Below are positions 24,164 to 36,438 of a stretch of 64,000 nt of DNA, piece after piece. The DNA is from Fagopyrum homotropicum (taxonomy: Eukaryota > Streptophyta > Magnoliopsida > Caryophyllales > Polygonaceae): the NCBI GenBank assembly GCA_033239125.1, contig BSWB01000002.1, positions 83,572,560-83,636,559 of the forward strand, given 5' to 3'. Each line of letters starts with the position of its first letter. The first letter of the stretch is position 1. The notes under the pieces are model-generated. The model was not told the DNA's origin. It saw only the letters and a program-made list of their open reading frames with translations, and searched no databases. The position numbers were made by a program, and so were the translations under genes.

Positions 24164-25534
24164 ATGAGTTCTGACAGGCAGCTTGTTCTGAGAGATAGAT
24201 CCTCTCCTTCTCCTTCTTCACGCTGCTCCATACCGGTGATCCATGAGCGTCACCACGTAGATTATGACCGCATTGCGGCACGTCTAGTGGTTGCACCACG
24301 GTTTCTGGACATTTCTGCATTTGACTGCCTCTACGTGGATGATGATTTGAGGCGTATGATAGCTATGGTGGGGTTGGAGCAGTTTACTGAGATTAGAGCT
24401 CCAGCCTACCTCGAGCCCACCTTGGAGTTTGTTAGCTCTGTTACTTACTTGCCTACAAAGCGTGCCATCAAGTACCGGTTGATGAACCGGAACTACTTAG
24501 TTCCGATGGACCATTGGAGAGACATTTTCGGCTTCCCGGCCCCCACAGTTTCTGACTTTCCTTCTCGAGCCGTGGCTCGAGAGTTCTGGGGACAAATAGC
24601 TCATGTAGTTGAGCATGCTGACAGGTGGAGACCTGGAGATTTCAGGGAGTGTATTATCTTCAACCTGGCCTTTAGACTTGCTCACCGGATCTTCAGAGAG
24701 ACTCTTTTGGCGCGTACTGAGACGCCCCAGAAGATTAGACAGGGGGAGCTGCTGAGTCTATACTGTATGGTGACCGGAGGAGTTCCGGATTTCAGAGTGA
24801 TACTGGCGGAGGATCTGCACAAGATAAAGGCGAAGACAATGGGAGATATCTGCTGCGGAGGTATAGTGACTAACATTGCGAGTTACATGGACCTTGACTT
24901 GAGTGCATGTACTATGGTGGCGGCTGCCAAACAGCTCAGGCTGCGGGAGATGATCACTAGGAGGATCTTGGTTCCTCGTGGACTTACTATGCCGTATGTG
25001 GCGATGCCCTGGGAGCAGACTGTACCTCAGGGTATCAGATGGTCATCTCAGTTCACAGTGTTCGACCCGCAGTACTGGCACACCGAATGGATTCCTCTTA
25101 TGGAGGATGCCAGAGATGCAGCAGCAGTAGCTCAGGAGCATGATGAGGATGATGAGGCTGATGAGCAGGAGGATGAGGATGAGGATGGCGGTGTTGCCAT
25201 GGACACAGGTACAGATACAACTGGTACCAGCATACCAATCGTCGATCTAGACGACGGGGAGACGGAGGAGGAGCCAGCTGCAGCAACAACACGACTTGCT
25301 AGGCGTAGGGTACGCAGGCAGAGGGATCCAGTCGCTCACCGCCGGATTGATGATCTGACGGATCAGATGATAGATTCCTACACCGCCTTATCCCTAGAGA
25401 TGAGAGAGATGCGGGAGAGCTAGCATTACCAACACAGAATGGTTGAGATTCAGTTTCAGCATATCATGGGCTACCCGTTTGACCCATCTCAGTACCCGTA
25501 TGTGCCACCACCACCACCGCCGGATTGGGATTAG
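24164..25534 (+). CDS. E2 extra ORF, Athila ORF-1-like protein, env position
   Basis: The frame is open from ATG 24164 to TAG 25421-25423 (419 residues). The homologous C-terminus (MVEIQFQHIMGYPFDP, then a Pro run) continues in frame to TAG 25532-25534, so the last 37 codons lie behind one nonsense codon. The protein aligns along its length with the E3 ORF at 36439-37920: shared landmarks include LDSLYV/FDCLYVDDD, DIFGFP/DLFGFS, FARTETPQK/LARTETPQK and KGDICAGG/MGDICCGG. It resembles the family named Arabidopsis retrotransposon ORF-1 (ATHILA). It lies where env would be in a retrovirus, but I see no signal peptide or membrane segment. The second half has an acidic Asp/Glu-rich stretch and an Arg-rich patch. 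Its function is unknown. Confidence 0.8.
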
Positions 25535-26948
25535 AGCTTGAGAGCTTGAAGGATTTCTTTATTTATTTATTATGCAGCTCAGCATTGTTCGGTGAGTACT
25601 CTGTTTCTTTAGACTTATTTTGACCCATTGGGACAATGTGTCCCAAGTATGGGGTATGCGGATGTATTTACTTGACATTATGTGTATGCTTGTATGACTC
25701 TAGTTGGATATTTATGATTTTCCTTATGCTCTATGTGCTTATCTGAGATTACATGCATGCATACAGGTTATTTAATTGATAAAAACGTCAAAAACTGGTT
25801 TGAAAATTTTTTTTATGACCTCGACCGAAGTGATTTTGACCAATCGAGGTACAATACCTCGGTTTACTTAGAACATCTCGACCGAGGTGGCTTAACTGAG
25901 ATAGTTTTCGAAACGATTTTTGTGCTTCTTATCTGGATATGACCACAGTGATGATTTTGTTTGCTGACTAGTTTTGAAATCTTTATACGTTTGAAAGGTT
26001 TTATAATATGTTTAAGTTGCTAAATGCTTTGTTTGAAATTTTGGCATGTTTAATACTTTGTTTTTATCCAAATTATGTTGAATTTGAAGGTTGACACCAC
26101 ATGATAAGTTCTCTCACTCTCTTCCTGGAAAGACCAAGGCAATTCATTATCTTCTCTTCTTCTTCTTGATCATGCTTAGCCCCTCATATACATATTTGCC
26201 TCCCTTTACCTATCCGGGAATTTGGAAGCAAGCAAATGAAAAGCAAGTGAAAGAAAAGTTGAGATGTTGGCTGGAAGTTAGAAAGAAACAAATAGGTTTG
26301 GGGAAGTCAATCATGATGATGAGAACTCGGCACCATTCACATAGTCGGGTGTTTGTGTCTTGCCAAAGTCGGATTGAGCGATATTCCTAACGGGTCATGG
26401 TATGCGCATCAAGGGTTTGAGGCATCTCGAGAAATTGATGATTGTTGATCTCCTAGGCTTCGGTTATTGTGCACCTCTGTCCATGCATCCCAAAAAGTAA
26501 AAAAGGAAAAATAAGCAAAGCTTATTGGTGGAAGATGTTGAAGTTCAAAGGAAGTGAAGTAAGATCCCTTTTCCCGGATTCTAGCACCACATTACCTATA
26601 TGCATCCCACCCTCACACGTTTCATGACCTTCTTTTGAAAAGCCCTTGAGACCTCGAGCTTGTTGATTGACTTGGTGGTTTAAACTGGATTATACATGAT
26701 TAATTTCAAAAATTATGATTTATTATGCATTCTATGATTTTATGCAAAGATGAACAACTTTCTTATATTTATAAAATGTTTTGATCATATTTTGATTTTA
26801 AATTCCATGAAGCATTCTCTTAGAGCGATCTATGAGTGGAGCACACCACCAAAAATGTTTTGAAATACTTTTCATTGATCTTTTTGACTTATAATCCATT
26901 CTATCTTGTACTTAAGATTTGGAATTTACTTGGGGACAAGCAAGGGAC
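25535..26948 (+). other. E2 3' untranslated region
   Basis: A hairpin CATTG-GGA-CAATG (25626-25638) and PPT-like AAGTATGGGG (25645-25654) follow the extra ORF, as in E1 and E3. A palindrome cluster is at 25818-25891. The remainder up to the polypurine tract shows no supported coding region. Confidence 0.7.
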
Positions 26949-26963
26949 AAGTATGGGGTATTT
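26949..26963 (+). promoter_or_regulatory. E2 polypurine tract
   Basis: AAGTATGGGGTATTT lies directly before the 3' LTR start TGATAGC, matching the tracts of E1 and E3. Confidence 0.88.
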
Positions 26964-28716
26964 TGATAGCATGAATTATAGTCTATATTTTGGGACTTGT
27001 TTAGACGTTTTATCTTCAATAATCTGCATGTTTGGATGTATATTATGTGATTATATTGTCGTTTTATCTACTTTTACGGGAATCGAGGTCTACACCAAAT
27101 TTCGTTGTAATCGTAGGTAAAATGGCACGTTTTGCATCGAAATGGAGCTAAAGGAGCTAAGGAGTCATAGGAGCTACATTCAGGAGCTTAAGGAAGAATC
27201 CAGAAAGCATGGAAATGGATTAAAAATTTACTTTGGATTAGATTTGAGAGATTTCACCTTCAGTTGAGGTTCACCTCGGTCAACTACAGTACCATCTCGA
27301 CCGAGGTGATCTAGAGGAGCGTCCCGACCGAGGCGAACACCTTGGACGCGGCGAGATATATTTTATTCTTGACTGAGATCTTTTATTTTTGGAAGGAGAG
27401 ATCTTATATTTTTGGGCTGGATTCCTGGAAGGAAGATCATATATTTTAGGGATTTATTTATGAGAGATAGATATATTTTATTAGGAAAATATCTTTTCAA
27501 GATATTTTTATCTTTGGAGGGTAATTTTTCTATATAAAGGGCTGGATTTTCCACAAATTCAGCAACACACTACCATCATAACAGCTGGGGATTGAAGAAG
27601 TTGCAGTTAGGAGGGATTTTTGGGAGGTTGAAGGAAGGAAGTTGATAGCTTTTATAGCTTTTGTGAAGGGTTTTGTAAGATTCTCTTAGATTCCCTTCTT
27701 GTTGATTGTCTTGTTGGATTGTGATCCAAGGAACGCTTGTTTGTTTGATAATTGATTCAGTTACTGAAGCCTTTTTATTAAGGTTTTTGTGTTCAATTAT
27801 TGACTTTCTTCCCTTATATTTGATTATTGCTTTCATGATGATGAGTGGCTAATTTCTTTGTGTGATTCTAGGGTGATTGGCTGAAGGTTATGGGAAAAAA
27901 AATGATAGAATAATCTTAAATTCCAGTAGGACCCTGAAAGCTCGAGTCTTTATCCTTAACCCTAGAACATCTCGCTCAGTCGATGAACATCTCGGCCGGG
28001 GTGGAATTCGTCTGACCGAGGTGACTTATCTGATCTGTAACTGAGAGTTAAGTGTTAGAGTTTGCCAAATCCTATTCTTATTACACCTTTACTGGTTCAA
28101 TGCAAGCTTAGGATGAGACTTACCCGGTAATTCCTTTGTTTGTTTACCTAGGATCATAAGTGTAGGTAATAAAGGTTTATCTTTTATTGGGGTTTGAGTG
28201 TGCTTTTATCGCATCTTTGTGAGTTAGCCTGAGACTTACCCGGTAAAGGTTGATTCTATTCCCATAGTTGGCATGTTGGTTTGAGATTATAGTTCCTTTC
28301 CTTAGTACCTTGAGACTTACCCGGTAATAGGTTCTTTAGGTTTAGAGTTTGTGAGTAGTGAGACTTAGCCGGTGATCTATTCCACCTTAGAAACATCTTC
28401 CCTTTGCAAAAATCTCACCTTTGTCCGCTTACTTTTTAGATCTTGAGTTGGAACCACAACTAGACGCTTTAATCCCTAGAATTGCATATTCCTTTAATTG
28501 ACTTTTTATCATCTTTGATTGCTTTAATTGCTTTTGTGGTTAGTTGCAATATTGAAAACCTATACTTGCTTTGTTTCACCTAAGTCCTTGAGATCGACAC
28601 CCCGGAATTCTTGCTTTTACTACGATTGACCCGTACACTGCGGGTTCGCATCCTTGTTTTAAGCATACATCTAGGGTTATAAATTTAAAGCTTGCACACA
28701 CCATTTGGAGCAAACA
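26964..28716 (+). repeat. E2 3' LTR, 1,753 bp
   Basis: It repeats the 5' LTR with scattered substitutions and an extra stretch near 27412-27450 that looks like a local duplication of the AGATCTTATATTTT region. The palindrome triplet (half-site 27270-27282, full site 27293-27309, half-site 27323-27335) is clearer here than in the 5' copy. It ends GAGCAAACA, followed by the target duplication GCTGG. Confidence 0.95.
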
Positions 28717-28721
28717 GCTGG

Positions 28722-29429
28722 CCTCCCCTGTGGCTCACTGGGCCGCCCCTACGGCTCAGTACCTTGGCCGCCCTCGTGGCGTTATCCAGCCGCGGGTGCG
28801 GTCGAGCTCCAGTGGGCGATCTGTGATGGTTTCTTCGACGATTCCTTGATGTGCCATGGCCTCTTAGCTTCCTTGCTTCCCTCCATAACATCCACACACA
28901 TAATCATCATCATACATCTCTATCCAAGCTCGATGCAAGCACATGCAAGCCAAAGGGGAAGAAATCAAGATGAATCCATGACTTCCACCATTGAAGCTCA
29001 AGGAAGGAGATGAAGATGAAGAAATAGAGAGGGAGAGAAGGGCTTACACTTACAAATCCGGATCTATAGAACCACACTGCTTGACATCCAACCAAGAAGA
29101 AGAGTGGAAAGATCATCAAGAAGGGCTTCCAAGCCAAAGAGAGAAGGAGAAAAAGGGAGAGAGGGTTTTCACCTGGAAGCAAGAATGGGATAAGAGAGAG
29201 AAGTTCAGCTGAAGTGATAAGCCAAAGGGAGGGCAACGAGGGGTCAACTTAGGGCAACGAGGGGTCGGTTCCCAAAACGAAGGGTCACGCCCTCCAACGA
29301 AGGGTCGATGCGGGATTTTGGAATCAAACTCCTCACTCAACATCTCACGCCTGCGGGCAAACTGAGCCTCTAACGCGGCAAGGTTGATAACTCGTTAACA
29401 AATCCGGAATTAAAATTCCGGATGTTACA
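28722..29429 (-). repeat. E6: chromovirus-like LTR, proximal part
   Basis: Read on the minus strand it starts TGTAACATCCGGAATTTTAA, a start typical of chromovirus LTRs. Next to it is GCGAG (29430-29434), the probable target duplication. It contains four CAACGA(A/G)GGGTC units (29238-29310) and GGCCGCCCCTACGGC-type units (28741-28780) that continue at 16976-16995 on the other side of E2. It may be a solo LTR or the end of an element extending beyond base 1. Confidence 0.7.
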
Positions 29430-30186
29430 GCGAGTGTCCTCGATATAGCAGCCGTCAACCTATTTTACAAAATAAAATTAGGTTTAGAAAGCTTCCATTT
29501 GTGTTGCTGGCGTGGCAATAACGGAACGAATTTTCCCGACGAAAACCACGGGTGACGTCACAAAACCACGGCCGTTGTTTGTACCATGATGCATCTCTAC
29601 CTCTCTTTCACGTGTGGAAATCGGGGAATTAATAAAACCTCGGCTGTGGAAGTTTATTCTTTGGCCGTGGTTCATCCTATATGACAATTTTCCTCTTTAT
29701 CTCACTTCATACTCATTCCTAGGCTTCTCCAATGCTACCAATTGAGGTCAACTTCGATCAATAGTCCATGAATACTCCATTTCTAGTCCAAATCAGTGCC
29801 AATTCACCTAAATTCACAACAAAGCTTGTGTAGATCTCCATTCCAACATAATAGGTGAATATGCTCATAAATACTATGAATATACGTCCATGTACTCAAA
29901 AGAAAAGGAAAAACTACCTATATCCACATCTAAACTAACTTCATATTTCTTGCTATCAAAATACCACATACTTGCATGTTGCTTGTCTCCAATCAAGGTT
30001 CAAATCTAGAATACAAAGATGTATGAAATATGATTGCCAAGACAAGGAAAAATACAATATTTTTGTGGAACCTCAAGAACAGGCCGTGGAAATCCTTCTG
30101 CCAGGGTTTAATCTCACAACTCTCAAGGTCCAATCAGTTTATAAGGTTTAATCTATCATCATCTAAACCACAACCATCAACCCATC
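29430..30186 (-). repeat. Athila LTR-derived tandem unit, copy A, first part
   Basis: The sequence matches 52130-52890 closely. It contains the near-palindrome AACCACGGCCGTTGTT (29564-29579), an LTR end GCTATCA followed by a PPT-like AAATACCACATACTTG (29951-29973), about 120 bp of internal DNA, then LTR-type sequence again. E4 inserted at 30186/30187 with duplication CCATC, and the copy resumes at 51174. Confidence 0.8.
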
Positions 30187-31158
30187 TGATGTGGGTTGTG
30201 GCTGCAAATGACTAGATCAAGATTGGGAATCCTTGAAGACCAACAATTGACGTTTTCGTTCACAAATGGCACGCAAACTCAAATTGTTTAGAACCAGAAA
30301 TGACGTTGGACAAAAGGGAAGAAAGAGAATGAAAAGGAACGTGGAATGTTTGGTAGAAGTAGATCCAAAAGAACCAAAAGACTCCCTTACAAGAACCATG
30401 ATCAGATTGATAAAAACCCAAGCAAGATGATGCCTTCAACCTTTTCTTCTATAACCTTACACAAACCTTCAATGGAGACAAGCACAAGGAGGGACTAGTA
30501 TTAACTAGTAGCACCAATCTCTAAAGAGATTAACACACACAAGAACAATCTAGCTTGGATTCACAACAATTCAATCAATGGCTCACTTTATGGATTGAAT
30601 TTTGTGAACAGGAACAAAAGCTCTCAAAGAGACGGTTTATCAACTCGCGGAAATATATCTAACCAGGAAAGAAGCTAAGGGAGGCTTTTTATATGCCTAG
30701 AAAGCCTCCTATCTAAAAAAAAAGGAATAACATTTGTCAAATAGACAATAAAACAAATAAAACAACTAAAACAAATAAAAATAACCCTTAAAATGTTTTG
30801 AACCTAAAGGTTATAAAAAGTCTTGCATTTTATACCAAAAGATGATATAAAATACAAAAGAAGCTCCAAAAGCCTCAATCTTCCATTTTCTTGCAATTCC
30901 GGAACAAGTGTCTCTTCTTTGCTCTTGCAATGCTCCAAACCACATGTGCAAGGTGTCCCTTCCACGTCCAAGTCATCGGGAATCGTCATTAACGTGACTA
31001 ATGAAGCCTCAGTCAACAATGGATCATCAATGATCTCCTTAGGAGCTAAGGACACCAACAAGTTGGACACCTCCTCTTGAATTGCTCTTGCCTTTGATCT
31101 AGTGATTTGCCCTTGAATTGTAGGACTAGTAGGGACTGTTGGTGATGGTCCCTCATCG
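30187..31158 (-). repeat. E4 3' LTR, 972 bp
   Basis: It begins TGATGTGGG and ends CCTCATCG, where the other copy has CCTCATCA, so one terminal base of the TG...CA pair is mutated. A minus-strand TATA-like box GCATATAAAAAGCC lies at 30684-30697. Its inner 355 bp encode the C-terminus of the E4 polyprotein. Confidence 0.9.
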
Positions 31159-33492
31159 TACTCCCCTTCTTGGGAAGGATTCTTCCTCGAATCATCACCA
31201 TCCACATCACTTGACTCAAAGGGACTTAGATCTCCTACGTTGAAAGTAGGGCTCACTCCATAGTCCTCCAGAATCTCTAGAATATAAGTATTGTTGCCAA
31301 CGTTACGTAGTACTTTGAATGGTCCATCTCCCCTAGGTGATAGCTCGGACTTGTGCCTTTCCGAGAACATATCCTTCCTCAAATGCAGCCACACGAGGTC
31401 TCCCGGTTCGACAACACTTGCTTGCGGTTCCTATTAGCCTTGGCCGCCACTTGCCTACCCTTATCCTCTAGCCTTTTGTGTGTCCTTTCATGCATTTCCT
31501 TGATGATCTCCACCTATTTTTCTGCATTAAAATCTACTTGTTCCGCTATGGGCAATGGTATAAGATCAAAAGGGGTCAAAGGATTCAACCCATAGACACA
31601 CTAAAAAGGAGTTAGATTAGTAGAAGAATGTAATGTACAATCATATGCAAGTTCTACATGAGGCAAGACATCTTCCCAAGCTTTCAAATTACCTTTTAAA
31701 TTATCCCTCAAAATGGTTGTTAACGTCCTATTAGTTACTTCGGTTTGACCATCCCTTTGAGGATGACTAGAAGTCGAAAACAGCAACTTCGTCCCTGGTT
31801 TACCCCAAAGAGTCTAAGAAACTTAACATCCCTATCACTCACTATACTCCTAGGTACTCCATGTAACATAACAATTTTCCTAGAGAACAAGTTAGCTACA
31901 TTATAAACATCATCAGTCTTATGGCAAGCAATAAAATGGGTCATTTTATAAAATCGATCTACCACCACAAAAATCGAATCTCTCCCTTTCTTAGTCCTAG
32001 GTAACCCAACAATGACGTCCATACTAATATCCTCCCAAGGTGACTTAGGTGTGAGGAAGGGGGTATACAATCCATGAGGTTTCAATCTAGCCTTAGCCTT
32101 TAAACACACAACACATCCCTTAAGCAAGTTCTCTACATCTCTAAGCATATGAGGCCAATAAAAAATGTGAATGTAGCATACGAAAAGTCTTATCTCTCCC
32201 AAAATGCCCCATTAAGCCTCCCATATGGGCTTCCTCAACAAGTAATAGTCTAAGGGAACACTTAGGACTGCACAGTTTATCAACTCTAAATAGAAAACCC
32301 TCAAACAAGTAATACTTATCAAAGGCTCCTCTAGATGCACATTGTTTAAATATATCTCAAAATCAGAATCATCAACATATAGATCCTTAATATAATAGAA
32401 ACCTAAGACCTTAGAATCCATAGTTGTGATTAAAAAGTGTCTCGTAGAGAGAGCATTCGCTACAACATTATCCTTGCCCTTTTATACTTTATGATATAAG
32501 GAAAAGTTTCTATAAACTACATCCATCTACCATGTCTCCTATCTTACTTATCTTGACTCCTAAAATGTCTTAAGGACTCATGATCGGTACGTAGGACAAA
32601 TTCACTAGGCCATAAATAATGTTGCCATGTTTTTAATACTCTAAACAATGCATAAAGTCTCATAGGTCGAGTAGTTTAAACATGCTCCCTTTAATTTCTC
32701 ACTAAAAAAAGCTAGTGTCTTACCCTCTTGCATGAGTACTCCTCCAATGCCAATACCCGAAGCATCAAACTCAACCTCAAAAGGTTTGGTGAAGTCCGGA
32801 AGAGTTAGGAGAGGTGCATGGGACAACCGCCACTTCAACTCCTTAAACGCCTTCTCTTGAGCATCTCCCCACACAAATGGCACCTTCTTCTTTGTCAAGG
32901 ACGTGAGTGGGGCTGCTATAGTGCTAAAATCTCGCACAAAACGTATATAGAAGATTGCTAGGCCGTGGAAACTCCTCACTTGACCGACGGTTGTGGGAGT
33001 AGGCCATTCCTGGATTGCCTTGATCTTCTCTTCATCCACCTCTAGACATCTTGTGCTCACTACAACACCAAGAAAAACAACTTGATTAGTACTAAACTCA
33101 TATTTCTTCAAATTAGCATACAAATATTCAATTCTAAGAGTTGCAAATACTTCCCTCAAGTGTTCCTCATGCTCTTCAAGTGACTTACTATAAATGAGGA
33201 TGTCATCAAAGTAAACCACAACAAACCTACCAATGTAGTGTCTCAACACGTGATTCATCAATCTCATAAATGTGCTAGGAGCATTGGTTAAACCAAATGG
33301 CATCACTAGCCACTCATAAAGACAAAACTTGGTCTTGAATGCCGTTTTCCACTCATCTCCCTCCCTCATTCTGATTTGGTGATAACCACTCCTAAGGTCA
33401 ATCTTGGAGAACAATGTGGCTCCATTCAACTCATCTAACATGTCATCTAAACATGGGATAGGGTGGCGGTACTTAATGGTGATGTTGTTGAT
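30804..33492 (-). pseudogene. pol: E4 pol: RT, RNase H, integrase remains
   Basis: This is the C-terminal part of E4 pol, cut by E3 within the RT domain just after the motif CVDCRAI. The first block (33441-32641) has RT with FSKIDLRSGYHQ and catalytic YFDD (near 33199-33213), then RNase H (EFDASGIGIGGVL). After a frameshift and decayed stretch come integrase pieces: CVVCLKAKA (zinc region), SMDVIVGLP, SDRDVKF and QTEVTNR, in different frames (32202-31601). The last block (31394-30804) holds the integrase C-terminus and a tail that reads through the polypurine tract into the 3' LTR. Multiple shifts make it non-functional. Confidence 0.88.
31159..31172 (-). promoter_or_regulatory. E4 polypurine tract, inside the coding frame
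   Basis: The minus strand reads AAGAAGGGGAGTA before the LTR. It codes for part of the motif QEGEYDEG, so the plus-strand primer overlaps the polyprotein. Confidence 0.8.
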
Positions 33493-35131
33493 TGTTCGCT
33501 CAAAAGGGTGTGCGTCAAAGTCTTAAATTTATATCTAGAACTCAAAAGCAAAGCAAACCCGCAGTGTACGGATCGGCTGTAGAAAGGTAAGAATTCCAGA
33601 GTCGAACTCACGGATTTGGTGAGAATAATTCCGATTTCAATTATCTAGCGAAAGTATAAAAACTTTTGTGATTTAATAAAGAGAGAAATGATTCCAAGGA
33701 TTCAAGTATCCGATCTAGGCTTTCGATTCAAGACACTTCTATAGGTATAGGACAGAATTTATATTGCTAAGATTAAATGTTCAAAGGTAGGATTCGTACG
33801 ATGAAGTTCCGAAACCTATATGACTAATCTATAGGTTCGCTCTATAAGGGTTGTTGAGGCTGCAATATAGAAAGATCTAGAGACAAGAATTATGTTCAAA
33901 CTAACTATCTAAAACTCCAGGATATGACTCTCCAAAGTAAAGATTAGAAAGCACACTTAAAATCTTAATAAAGGATGTTGAGTCTCTTTATTACCCAAAT
34001 CTTGCAATCTTAATCTATTAAATATAGAAACAGGTTTGAAGTGCATTCATACATTCAATTAGAGGGTAAGAAGGTTAACCAAGGTTGGGATTTAAGCAAG
34101 GATTAGTTTTGGTTTAAAGATTGATTCAATTAAAGTTCGTCAGAAGAATAAATCGCCCTGTTCATAAGAGAAATCGGCCGATTTTCCTCAAGAACAGCCC
34201 GATTTTTCTGTTCGTCGCAAAATTAAATCTAAACTCTCAGGGTCCTAATGTTCAATTGAGTTCAGTCTATCATCATCTAAGCCTTAATCATCAACTATTC
34301 TCCCCAGAATCACAAGGTTTTTAGCCAACCATTTTCAAAATCGAATCAAATTAATTATTGAAGAAGATATCGCAAAGAAACCAAATCTTGAATGAAAAAT
34401 TCTATAACTCTTAAATCTGTAAAACAATCATCAAATCTGTTCAATATATCTCTCAACAACTTAATTTCGTGTTCATAAACCACAAACAAGACAATGGAAC
34501 AATGAAATCTCACAATCAAAGATCAAGAATGACTTTCCGGCAAAAGCTCTTCAATCTCTCTCCAAGAATCGTTGATTTCTTCAAAACGTGTAAAGATTAT
34601 CTGGTGCCACCCCCCCGTCTTCGTTCGTAGGGTTCTCTTCTATAGTTTCTTGCAGATGGGCCGTTTGGCAAAACTCTCATCTAGCCCAAATTAATTGGGC
34701 TTTATGTCGTCTTTTCATTTGGCCGAATCGTGAAGTAAATCGACCCAGTCGATTTTTGTACAAAACCGTTCGATTTCAATGTGTGAAAATCGTCCGATTT
34801 ATGTGTACATTAGAACGATTTTCTTCAACAGAAAGTGTTCTTCCTTTGGTTCGTCTTCTATGCTTCTCCTTTGCAATCCCTTAGCCTTTTGTGTTCCTTC
34901 TAAGACTTCTTTAGCTTCCTTAACATCCTTAGATGCCTCTTGCTCCAATTTTTTTTGCTTCCAATTCAACTCTATTTACCTGCAATTCATCAAAATCTCG
35001 TGTAGACCTCTATTTCCGACAATTGGTTTAATAGAACATAAAAGTTATGCAAAATCCCTCTAAATGCAAGGTAAATAGAGATAATGTGCTACAATATGCA
35101 TGAATATGATGATACATAATTCATGTCATCA
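33493..35131 (-). repeat. E3 3' LTR, 1,639 bp
   Basis: On the plus strand it runs from TGTTCGCTC to CATGTCATCA. It carries a palindrome AAATCGGCCGATTTT at 34171-34185 flanked by half-sites AAATCGCCC and GCCCGATTTTT, and a second cluster of half-sites at 34736-34815. Confidence 0.96.
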
Positions 35132-35147
35132 AAATACCCCATACTTG
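35132..35147 (-). promoter_or_regulatory. E3 polypurine tract
   Basis: The minus strand reads CAAGTATGGGGTATTT next to the LTR start TGATGACATG, as in E1 and E2. Confidence 0.88.
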
Positions 35148-36438
35148 CCTCTTGCTTGTCCCTAAGCAAGGCTCAAATTCAGAATATAAGATGCCATGGA
35201 TTATGCACGTATGAAACTCAAAAACTTTTCTTTTGATAGTGCTCCTTTTCATTGGATCGCTCTCAAAGTGATATTTCAAGGCATAAAAGGGGCAAAGCAT
35301 ATATCAATGGTGACTATAAGATGAACAAACTCCCTTTTCTTTCTTGAAGCCATAAAAAAAGAACATGATAAAGGTGTAGAGGCAATCAAATTCAAACAAA
35401 TCTAAGCCATTAAGTCTTAAACACATGCATAAAAGTCTCAAGGTCTTCTAATCAAAGAAAGGGTTCAAGAAACGTATTAAGGGAAGGAGTTCTTTTTGGC
35501 AATTGTGGTGCTAATCCGGGAAAGAGGAACACATAACACCTTCAAGAATTTTCTTCACCGCACATGCTTCGCATGTAGAAAGCTTTGCTTTCATTATACT
35601 TTACTTTTTGAGAGTATGGACAGCGGTGCACAAAAACCGAAGCCTAGGAGATTGGCGTTTCTCAATTTCGAGATGCCTCAAACCCTTGATGCACATACCA
35701 TATCCCGTTAGGACTTGTCGTTCAATCGGACTTTGGCAAGACACAAACACCCGGCTATGTGAATGGTGCCGAGTTACTCGTCCTCATGTTCAACGTCCCC
35801 AAACTTATGAAATTTTGCACTTTTTTCAATACATTTTCCTTGGCCCTCCCACATCAAACATGCCTTTTTCAATCACTTATCCTAATTCCCGGATGGTAAG
35901 AGGAGGGTTACATATTTCATTGAGGAGCTAGCATGATCAAGACGTGAGAAAAGAAAAGAAGTGAAATGCCTTAGTCATCCTTAAATGATGTAAAAGAACT
36001 TGCAATATAGCTTCGACTATTATTTCATTTTCTCATCAAAACAACTAAATCATATAACTTATTCATGTATTCAAGTAACAAAAGCAATTTCATTCATGCT
36101 ATAATCAAGATCTCAACACAACTAAGCATCTTTTTACCTATCCATATGCACAATTTTCATCATAGAGGTCATTTCCATATAAGAAGCACTTAAAATTCTT
36201 GAAAATTCATAGGTTTTGAAAAAGTTCATGCAAATGCGAGTGTCATAATAGAAAGCAAGCCGTGCAAGAGTTATTACAAGCCAAATTGTCAAGAGTAGTG
36301 GAAAGTACATAGAGTGCTAGAATGAAACATAAGGTATTGTAAGTACCCCCACCCCATACTTGACATCCACATTGTCCCCAATGTGAAAATCAAGCATAAG
36401 AAGGAGAAAAATACTTACAATGTAAAAGAAGTGGAAGC
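35148..36438 (-). other. E3 3' untranslated region
   Basis: The region holds a PPT-like AAGTATGGGG (minus strand, 36352-36361) and a hairpin CACATTG-TCCC-CAATGTG (36368-36385) just after the extra ORF. The rest is similar in layout to the 3' regions of E1 and E2, with a shared CTAATCCGGGAAAG block near 35511-35525. I see no coding region. Confidence 0.75.

Larger units (their letters stand above)
17000..28716 (+). mobile_element. E2: Athila-type element lacking integrase
   Basis: E2 is complete from end to end: 5' LTR 17000-18707, primer site, gag-pol frame, extra ORF, polypurine tract and 3' LTR 26964-28716, flanked by the 5-bp duplication GCTGG (16995-16999 and 28717-28721). The gag-pol frame stays in one phase but has eight in-frame stops and ends just after RNase H, without integrase. 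The extra ORF is nearly intact. The LTRs differ by scattered changes plus a length difference near 27412-27450. It interrupts the E6 LTR. Confidence 0.95.
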
